A DNA stretch of 32,659 nt from Flavobacteriia bacterium. GTDB taxonomy: Bacteria > Bacteroidota > Bacteroidia > Flavobacteriales > Flavobacteriaceae. Of the stretch, positions 27,689 to 32,659 are shown in pieces (the first letter of the stretch is position 1; each line of letters opens with the position of its first letter). Both the position numbers and the translations under genes were made by a program. The DNA lies in NCBI GenBank assembly GCA_010031465.1, contig RGZR01000004.1:1-32659 (forward strand), read 5' to 3'. The notes beneath the pieces were generated by a model, which saw only the letters and a list, made by a program, of their open reading frames with translations, made no database searches and was not told the DNA's origin.

Positions 27689-28825
27689 ATGGATTCAAAA
27701 ACAATTCAACTCGATTCAATTTCTTCTGCTATTGAAGCCATTAAGAAGGGAGAGGTCATTATAGTGGTTGATGATGCCAATAGAGAAAATGAAGGCGATT
27801 TTATTGCTGCTGCAGAAAAAATAACGCCAGAAATGATAAATTTTATGGCCACCCATGGCCGAGGATTAATCTGCGTACCTCTGACTGAAAAGCGGTGTCA
27901 AGAATTACAACTTGATAAAATGGTAACTAGTAATACCGACCCAATGGAAACTGCTTTTACCGTATCTGTTGATTTAAAAGGAAATGGGGTTACCACAGGA
28001 ATTTCTGCCACCGACCGGTCAAAAACTGTAGCGGCTTTAGTAGACCTAAATACACAACCCCACCACCTTTCTCGACCCGGACATATTTTCCCATTGATCG
28101 CAAAAGTTGGAGGAGTGCTTCGACGTACCGGACATACCGAAGCAGCGATTGATTTTGCGCGTCTAGCCGGCTTTAAGCCTGCGGGTGTCATAGTAGAAAT
28201 CATGAATGAGGACGGAACAATGGCGCGATTACCTCAGCTTGTAGAGGTAGCTCAACGATTCAATCTTAAAATTGTATCAATTGAAGATTTAGTGTCTTTT
28301 CGAATGCAAAACGATAGTTTGATTAGTAAAAAAATAGATCATGAAATTCAAACTGGTTATGGTAATTTTCGATTACGTGCATATGAACAAACCACAAATG
28401 GAACCATACATTTAGCCTTAACCAAAGGAGAATGGACTGAAGAAGAAGAAGTACTTACCCGAATACACTCCACAAAAATCACAAATGATCTTTTAGGAAT
28501 GTTAACTGGTTCTGTACACCAAGGGTTGGACGATATTTTTAGACTAATCAACACTGTGGGGAAAGGAGCACTTCTGTTTATCAATCAAGAGCAGGCCCCT
28601 GAAAATCTTTTAGCTCGCATAGAATTATTACTTCAAATGCAAGAAAAAGGAGAAATGAATCAAGTTCCACCTATGAAAATGGATCATAAAGACTTTGGTA
28701 TTGGTGCTCAAATTTTACACGATCTGAATATAAAAACCCTGAAGGTAATTAGCAATTCAAAACAAGAACCTAGAATTGGCCTCACAGGATATGGGATTAC
28801 CATTTCAGGATTTCAACCCTATTAA
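27689..28825 (+). CDS. ribB: 3,4-dihydroxy-2-butanone 4-phosphate synthase with degenerate GTP cyclohydrolase II domain
   Basis: The N-terminal half (about 1-205) is a complete RibB: VVDDANRENEGDFIAAA (27-43) holds the acidic Mg-binding cluster and GGVLRRTGHTEAAIDFARLA (141-160) the catalytic His149. It makes the four-carbon unit of riboflavin from ribulose 5-phosphate. The C-terminal half (about 215-378) has the RibA fold but has lost the three zinc-binding cysteines: the segment VLTRIHSTKITNDLLG is followed by MLTGSVHQGL, so the aligned positions are Lys263, Gly274 and Val276. The catalytic-Arg segment is also altered. GTP cyclohydrolase activity is therefore unlikely, and a separate RibA should exist elsewhere. 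The stop overlaps that of the TauE gene. Confidence 0.9.
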   Translation: MDSKTIQLDSISSAIEAIKKGEVIIVVDDANRENEGDFIAAAEKITPEMINFMATHGRGLICVPLTEKRCQELQLDKMVTSNTDPMETAFTVSVDLKGNGVTTGISATDRSKTVAALVDLNTQPHHLSRPGHIFPLIAKVGGVLRRTGHTEAAIDFARLAGFKPAGVIVEIMNEDGTMARLPQLVEVAQRFNLKIVSIEDLVSFRMQNDSLISKKIDHEIQTGYGNFRLRAYEQTTNGTIHLALTKGEWTEEEEVLTRIHSTKITNDLLGMLTGSVHQGLDDIFRLINTVGKGALLFINQEQAPENLLARIELLLQMQEKGEMNQVPPMKMDHKDFGIGAQILHDLNIKTLKVISNSKQEPRIGLTGYGITISGFQPY

Positions 28826-29574
28826 AAAAACCAGAGTTTTATTGCCATTATGAGTATTGTTACTAGCATGGCTATGCGTATAACACGGTCTCCCTTTTTC
28901 ACTGACCAACGGCTACTAAACCAAGCTCCTAGGCTTGTTCCTATAGCCATTCCTCCACCTAATTTCCAATCTACTGCATCGTAATAGACAAATAAGGCAA
29001 GAGATATAGTAGAATAAATAAAGACCACAACAACTTTCGTTACATTTGTTTTAACTAAACTCAAATGATTTACCCGATTGAGAAAAATCATTATCACAAT
29101 TCCAATACCGGCATTGATGAACCCTCCGTAAATACCAATTAGAAAAAAACCTAAAATGCCATATAAAAGGTATTTACCGTTTAATCTTTCGGGTAGGTCA
29201 AGGGACAGTTTTTTGGATTGAATTAGTATCAAAAGCCCAAAAAGTAACATAATGATTGCTAAAATTCGATTAAAAAGAAGGCCTGATATATCAAGGGCAA
29301 TTTGAGCTCCCAAATAAGCTCCAAAACTTGCGCTTATTCCTAAATAAATATTAAACGGAAAGGTTGAAACCCCTTTGCTTTTATATCCCAACGCCCCACT
29401 GAGGGATTGCACCACAATGGGTATTCTGTTCGTTCCGTTGGCTATGGCTGGCGGAAGTCCTAAAAACAATAGAACCGGTAAGGTGAAGATTGATCCACCA
29501 CCGGCTAATGTATTGATAACCCCGGCTAAAAATCCTACTCCGATTAGCAGTAGCATTTGATATAAATCTTCCAT
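28822..29574 (-). CDS. TauE/SafE family permease
   Basis: A 250-residue membrane protein with about eight hydrophobic segments. LLLIGVGFLAGVINTLAGGG near the N-terminus, the ANGTNRIPIVVQSLSGALGY segment and GFFLIGIYGGFINAGIGIVI are typical of the TauE/SafE (DUF81) family, two-repeat transporters of sulfite, sulfonates or organic anions. The substrate is not predictable from the neighbours. It is convergent with ribB and divergent from the tRNA gene. Confidence 0.88.
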   Translation of the reverse strand: MEDLYQMLLLIGVGFLAGVINTLAGGGSIFTLPVLLFLGLPPAIANGTNRIPIVVQSLSGALGYKSKGVSTFPFNIYLGISASFGAYLGAQIALDISGLLFNRILAIIMLLFGLLILIQSKKLSLDLPERLNGKYLLYGILGFFLIGIYGGFINAGIGIVIMIFLNRVNHLSLVKTNVTKVVVVFIYSTISLALFVYYDAVDWKLGGGMAIGTSLGAWFSSRWSVKKGDRVIRIAMLVTILIMAIKLWFF

Positions 29575-29655
29575 AGAACCTTAAAAATACGAAACAGTAT
29601 TTTTATTACGTTGAAAAAGTAGTAGGAATACTATTTTTCAATATAAAAAAAGGAA

Positions 29656-29663
29656 TATATTTG
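29656..29663 (+). promoter_or_regulatory. Putative -7 box of tRNA-Ser (TATATTTG)
   Basis: TATATTTG is a perfect TAnnTTTG match 10 bases before the mature tRNA, with a T-rich stretch (TATTTTTC) about 20 bases upstream. The short distance is normal for tRNA promoters in this phylum. Confidence 0.6.
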
Positions 29664-29673
29664 CACTCGCCAA

Positions 29674-29758
29674 GGAGAAATGGCAGAGTGGTCGAATGCG
29701 GCAGTCTTGAAAACTGTTGAGGGTCACACCTCCGGGGGTTCGAATCCCTCTTTCTCCG
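29674..29758 (+). tRNA. tRNA-Ser (anticodon UGA)
   Basis: GGAGAAA (29674-29680) pairs with TTTCTCC (29751-29757), leaving G as discriminator. The anticodon arm GCAGT-CTTGAAA-ACTGT gives anticodon TGA, a long variable arm of class II type follows, and GGTTCGAATCC is the T loop. The CCA end is not encoded. Confidence 0.95.
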
Positions 29759-29765
29759 CTACAAC

Positions 29766-29806
29766 AATCCCTATTACATTTAAATACAATGTTTTAGGGA
29801 TTTTTT
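29766..29806 (+). terminator. Terminator after tRNA-Ser
   Basis: AATCCCTA (29766-29773) pairs with TAGGGATT (29795-29802), with a second inner stem ACATT/AATGT, and is followed by a T-run ending at 29806. Confidence 0.65.
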
Positions 29807-29935
29807 ATTTTCTTCTTGTATGACATTTGTACGGCTACTCTAATTTAAAAAACTAAAAGTTTCCTTCCAGCATTAATCTAAACAAAGGGACATGGGTTTT
29901 AGAAAACAGTTTTTCTATTGGAAAAGGAGATGGGA

Positions 29936-29975
29936 TTTGATATTTAATCCATTCTTTATATCTATCTTAGAGATA
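29936..29975 (+). promoter_or_regulatory. Promoter with palindrome over the -7 box
   Basis: TTTG (29936-29939) is followed after 23 bases by TATCTTAG (29963-29970), one mismatch from TAnnTTTG. The box forms the left arm of the inverted repeat TATCT-TAG-AGATA (29963-29975). A closely similar element precedes the next gene (30855-30890). Confidence 0.5.
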
Positions 29976-29998
29976 TTATTAATCATAAATCAATTAAA

Positions 29999-30691
29999 AT
30001 GAAGAAATTATTATTATCAATTTTATTTTTGGGTACAATATCATTAAATGCTCAATATTGTTTGTTTTTTGACATAAAGGCAGAGAATCCCGAAATGGTT
30101 GTATCAGCACTTTCTACTGCGATGAATACTGAGTGGGGTAAGAATATTCAAGGTACAAAGTCATTATTTGCATATGCCATTAATGGATCTACTGATTCTA
30201 CACATTCACTTCAAATGTGCTTTCCAAATGAAGCAGCTTTTGAACAAGCATTTATGTCATACGGGCAATCACTAGAGGCACAATTACTATTAGATGGGAA
30301 ACTTGCAGACTTTTCAGTTGCTGTTTCTCAGTCGTTAAATACTCCAATTTGGTACAATGGCGAAGATTGGGCGGAAGATAATGTTTTCATGATATACCAA
30401 ATGGAAGTAACAAACCCAAGCTTATACTTAAACGAATTTAAAAGCTTTTCCCAAAAAATGGCTAAAAAGTTAGGATATGAAGATAGTTCCTATGGCTTAG
30501 CATATCCAATAGTAGGTAAAAATTCAGACTTTACTCATTTTGTATGGATTGGATCACCTGACATCAAAACTTCACTATCAAATACTAAAAAAATGTTTTC
30601 TGACCCTTTGTTTGCAGAATTTTCTAAGAACGTATCAGGTGCGAGAAAAGTCGTTAATACTATAATGTCAGTCCGTGTTATGGACTTCTAA
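29999..30691 (+). CDS. Secreted protein of two ABM-like repeats, unknown function
   Basis: A 230-residue protein with a signal peptide (MKKLLLSILFLGTISLNA, cut before Q). The mature part looks like two related units of about 100 residues, each starting with a beta strand and a helix after NP: YCLFFDIKAENPEMVVSALS and NVFMIYQMEVTNPSLYLNEF. This resembles a tandem alpha+beta-barrel (antibiotic-biosynthesis-monooxygenase-like) arrangement, but it is only a fold guess. I do not recognise a family or active site. It is monocistronic, with its own promoter and terminator, and is followed by two genes with similar building blocks and leaders. Confidence 0.65.
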   Translation: MKKLLLSILFLGTISLNAQYCLFFDIKAENPEMVVSALSTAMNTEWGKNIQGTKSLFAYAINGSTDSTHSLQMCFPNEAAFEQAFMSYGQSLEAQLLLDGKLADFSVAVSQSLNTPIWYNGEDWAEDNVFMIYQMEVTNPSLYLNEFKSFSQKMAKKLGYEDSSYGLAYPIVGKNSDFTHFVWIGSPDIKTSLSNTKKMFSDPLFAEFSKNVSGARKVVNTIMSVRVMDF

Positions 30692-30712
30692 TTTTTTACA
30701 ATCAAGATTTAT

Positions 30713-30740
30713 CCCTCCCAAAGTGGAGGGTTTTTCTTTT
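30713..30740 (+). terminator. Intrinsic terminator
   Basis: CCCTCC (30713-30718) pairs with GGAGGG (30725-30730) across a 6-base loop, then TTTTTCTTTT. Confidence 0.85.
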
Positions 30741-30854
30741 ACACCAATGCCGACAACCCAAATCCCTTCTAATCGATTGATATCATTGCCTTAAGATAAA
30801 ATTCCTGTGTTGTTGTTTTAGGGGGTTATGTTTGGGGAAAGTTTGGATACGTAT

Positions 30855-30890
30855 TTTGAAATAAATTCCATTCTCTATATCTTAGATATA
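30855..30890 (+). promoter_or_regulatory. Promoter with palindrome over the -7 box
   Basis: TTTG (30855-30858), 19 bases, then TATCTTAG (30878-30885). The box lies inside a perfect inverted repeat TATATC-TTA-GATATA (30876-30890). Downstream, ATAAATCAATT (30900-30910) just before the ATG is identical to the leader of the preceding gene (29985-29995). Confidence 0.5.
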
Positions 30891-30913
30891 TTATTAACTA
30901 TAAATCAATTCAT

Positions 30914-31744
30914 ATGAAAAAAATACTACTTATATTATCAATTACACTTTTTACTTTTTCCTGTCAATCAGGAAAACATGTTGATTTCGAAAAAAACACT
31001 GAATTAGCAAAAGCCTTTTTTAAATTACACGAACAAGAAAATGCTGAAGCAATGTTTGAATACTTACACCCTGACATAGAATGGCATTTGCCTGTTTATG
31101 GAATGGAATTGGGAGGTATTGATGAGGTAAAAGCCGCAATAGTTGGATACCAAACTGAATTTGATAACCTAAAGTTTACTGCTGATTATTGGTTGCCTGG
31201 TGTAGATACAGAAACAGGGGTGCCTGATGGAAGTACACGGGTTTATGGCACCTGGAATTCTACTCACACTGCTTCAGGAAAAGAAGCTAAACTAACCACT
31301 TACCACTCTTTTGAATTTAAAGATGGAAAAATTATAAATGGAGGCGACTGGTTTGATTTAGGGGGTATGATGAACACACTAGTTCCCCCTAACTTTACTA
31401 TGGGAAGTTTAATTGGTATTCACAGTTTAAATATAAAACTAAAAAAAGGGGTCACCTTAGATCAATTTGTTTCTTACTTTAAAGAAACTATGATTCCCAG
31501 TTTTAAAAATGAATACAAAGGAGCCAATCTCCATTTAATTGAAGGGGTAAGAGGAGAAAATAAAGGTTCATTAGGTATGATTTGGATTTTTGATTCAGAA
31601 GCCACTCGTAATTTATATTACGATGAACAAGGTGCTTCGACTCCTTTAAATATTGAGATAGGTAAAAGACTCCAAGCCGTTAATGATGGGCTAGCAGAAT
31701 TAGGCACTTGGACATCCCAATATACTGACTGGTCAGTGAAATAA
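30914..31744 (+). CDS. Lipoprotein with NTF2/SnoaL-like and ABM-like domains
   Basis: A 276-residue protein with a signal ending in a lipobox (FTFSC, Cys17). Residues 25-145 look like an NTF2/SnoaL-type domain: ELAKAFFKLHEQENAEAMFE, then YLHPDIEWHLP, and a TTYHSFEFKDGKIINGGDWF strand-turn-strand near the end. Residues 165-270 resemble an ABM-like unit, with GIHSLNIKLKKGVTLDQFVS and MIWIFDSEATRNLYY. Both folds often form small ligand-binding or enzyme pockets; no catalytic residues can be named. The pairing of the two on one surface lipoprotein is unusual to me. The gene has its own promoter and terminator. Confidence 0.65.
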   Translation: MKKILLILSITLFTFSCQSGKHVDFEKNTELAKAFFKLHEQENAEAMFEYLHPDIEWHLPVYGMELGGIDEVKAAIVGYQTEFDNLKFTADYWLPGVDTETGVPDGSTRVYGTWNSTHTASGKEAKLTTYHSFEFKDGKIINGGDWFDLGGMMNTLVPPNFTMGSLIGIHSLNIKLKKGVTLDQFVSYFKETMIPSFKNEYKGANLHLIEGVRGENKGSLGMIWIFDSEATRNLYYDEQGASTPLNIEIGKRLQAVNDGLAELGTWTSQYTDWSVK

Positions 31745-31753
31745 TCATAAAAA

Positions 31754-31782
31754 ACCTCCTTAAAATAAGGAGATTTTTTTTA
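31754..31782 (+). terminator. Intrinsic terminator
   Basis: CTCCTTA (31756-31762) pairs with TAAGGAG (31766-31772) over an AAA loop, followed by a run of T. Confidence 0.85.
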
Positions 31783-31785
31783 TTC

Positions 31786-31809
31786 TAGATTTAAAATCTA
31801 TTAAATTTG
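31786..31809 (+). promoter_or_regulatory. Promoter with adjacent palindromic operator-like site
   Basis: TAAATTTG (31802-31809) is a perfect TAnnTTTG box. Directly upstream lies the perfect inverted repeat TAGATTT-A-AAATCTA (31786-31800), in the spacer between -33 and -7, where a repressor would block RNA polymerase. The leader contains ATAAAATCAATT (31821-31832), close to those of the two preceding genes. Confidence 0.5.
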
Positions 31810-31836
31810 AAAAACTAACCATAAAATCAATTTAAA

Positions 31837-32598
31837 ATGAAAAATACATTTTTACTTTTTCTATTTGCGTTTACAATAACCTTAAGTGCACAAGACAAAG
31901 TGGTGCTTAAGCAAACCTTCATTAAAGTAAAAGAGGGTAATAATTATGCTGAAGATTTAAAAACCAAGTTTGGTGAAATGGCCCAAAAAAGAATAGATGC
32001 TGGCTATCAATTGGGTTGGCATTTATGGGAAGTTGTTGGAAATCCACAAGGTGGATTTACGCATATTATTGTTGAACCCATGTTGATCAGCCAAATGGAA
32101 AAAGAACGTTCACGTGAAGGTTGGCTTAAAATGAGAGAAGAAGCAATTCCGGGTATGACTGATTCGGATTGGACAACCTTTATGCAAGGTGTAAGAAATA
32201 AACGAGACATTTTTGCTGAAGCTATTTTTGTTAACGTAGCTGAAGTTAAAAAAGACGAATCGGTTAGCTTACCCGAAACCATTGGTGTTGTCAATTGGAT
32301 GAAAGTGAAGGAAGGAAAGTTCAAAACTTATGAAAACATGGAGAAAGCCCTTTACACTAACGGGCTTGATAATAACAGTTTAAAATCAGGGTGGTCATTA
32401 GCTAGAAGAATAGATAAATACGGTACTGACTTATATTGGAATTATTTTACTGTTGATTGGTACTCCAGTTATTCTGATTACATAAAGGCCGCAGCAAATA
32501 TTACTGCATGGGATGCGGACAAAAATTATGAAAACATGATGAAAGTTAGGGATTTAAGAGAGTCTGTCATTATTAGAAAAGTAATGATGCTCGAATAA
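31837..32598 (+). CDS. Secreted tandem ABM-like protein, unknown function
   Basis: A 253-residue protein with a signal peptide (MKNTFLLFLFAFTITLSA, cut before Q). Two repeats are visible: FIKVKEGNNYAEDLKTKFGE with AGYQLGWHLWEVV, and WMKVKEGKFKTYENMEKALY with KSGWSLARRI. Each begins with a strand carrying VKEG, then a helix, then a GW-containing strand, which suggests a tandem alpha+beta barrel. The function is not known to me. It resembles the two preceding genes in build and leader, and a terminator follows. Confidence 0.65.
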   Translation: MKNTFLLFLFAFTITLSAQDKVVLKQTFIKVKEGNNYAEDLKTKFGEMAQKRIDAGYQLGWHLWEVVGNPQGGFTHIIVEPMLISQMEKERSREGWLKMREEAIPGMTDSDWTTFMQGVRNKRDIFAEAIFVNVAEVKKDESVSLPETIGVVNWMKVKEGKFKTYENMEKALYTNGLDNNSLKSGWSLARRIDKYGTDLYWNYFTVDWYSSYSDYIKAAANITAWDADKNYENMMKVRDLRESVIIRKVMMLE

Positions 32599-32624
32599 TG
32601 AATAATTTATGTTTTTAATACCAT

Positions 32625-32653
32625 AAAAACCCTCCTTATCGGAGGTTTTTTTT
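32625..32653 (+). terminator. Intrinsic terminator
   Basis: CCTCC (32631-32635) pairs with GGAGG (32641-32645) over TTATC, followed by eight T. Confidence 0.85.
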
Positions 32654-32659
32654 ATACTT

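Noticed and set aside
29807-29930. Possible further gene remnant or attachment site next to tRNA-Ser
   Set aside because: No repeat of the tRNA 3' end, integrase or coding frame was found nearby.

Overview
The window looks like chromosomal DNA from a member of Flavobacteriia (Bacteroidota), probably a marine Flavobacteriaceae. The evidence is AT-rich intergenic DNA, start codons without Shine-Dalgarno sequences, promoters that fit the Bacteroidota pattern (TTTG, about 20 bases, then TAnnTTTG), and family choices typical of the group: an argF'-type N-acyl-ornithine carbamoyltransferase, a RibB with a degenerate GTP cyclohydrolase domain, and secreted proteins with short N-terminal signal peptides. 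I did not see phage, transposon or CRISPR sequence.

Layout. 1-2057: a nitroreductase-like gene, a TPR-like exported protein, then a sharp junction (about 1811-1820) that joins the last 48 codons of comM/yifB (minus strand) to the last 79 codons of a GH130 glycoside phosphorylase gene (plus strand). 2054-5352 (minus): tilS followed by dsbD, overlapping by 4 bases. 5397-14351 (plus): a promoter, an unlisted 28-codon arginine-rich leader ORF ending in a GC hairpin, and then a nine-gene arginine operon (GNAT acyltransferase, argG, argC, proC, argD, argF', argB, argE, argH) whose genes overlap or nearly abut. 14554-19258: single genes with different roles (Gfo/Idh/MocA oxidoreductase, Kazal-domain lipoprotein, lpdA) interspersed with three damaged genes for exported proteins. 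19342-23037: nhaC antiporter and katG, sharing a terminator. 23263-28825: ftsK, lolA-like, lptF/G-like and ribB, nearly contiguous. 28822-29574 (minus): TauE/SafE permease. 29674-29758: tRNA-Ser(UGA). 29999-32598: three secreted proteins of unknown function built from alpha+beta-barrel-like repeats, each with its own promoter and terminator.

How it fits together. The arg operon encodes a full linear pathway from glutamate to arginine through N-acylated intermediates, except carbamoyl phosphate synthase; the first-step acyltransferase is presumably the GNAT protein. The leader ORF places four Arg codons directly before a stable hairpin, which points to ribosome-mediated attenuation by arginine supply. 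The ftsK-lolA-lptF/G block concerns chromosome segregation and envelope biogenesis.

The items most worth a second look are the arginine leader, the comM/GH130 junction, the cluster of decayed exported-protein genes, and the terminal three-gene set with palindromes over or beside the promoter -7 boxes.
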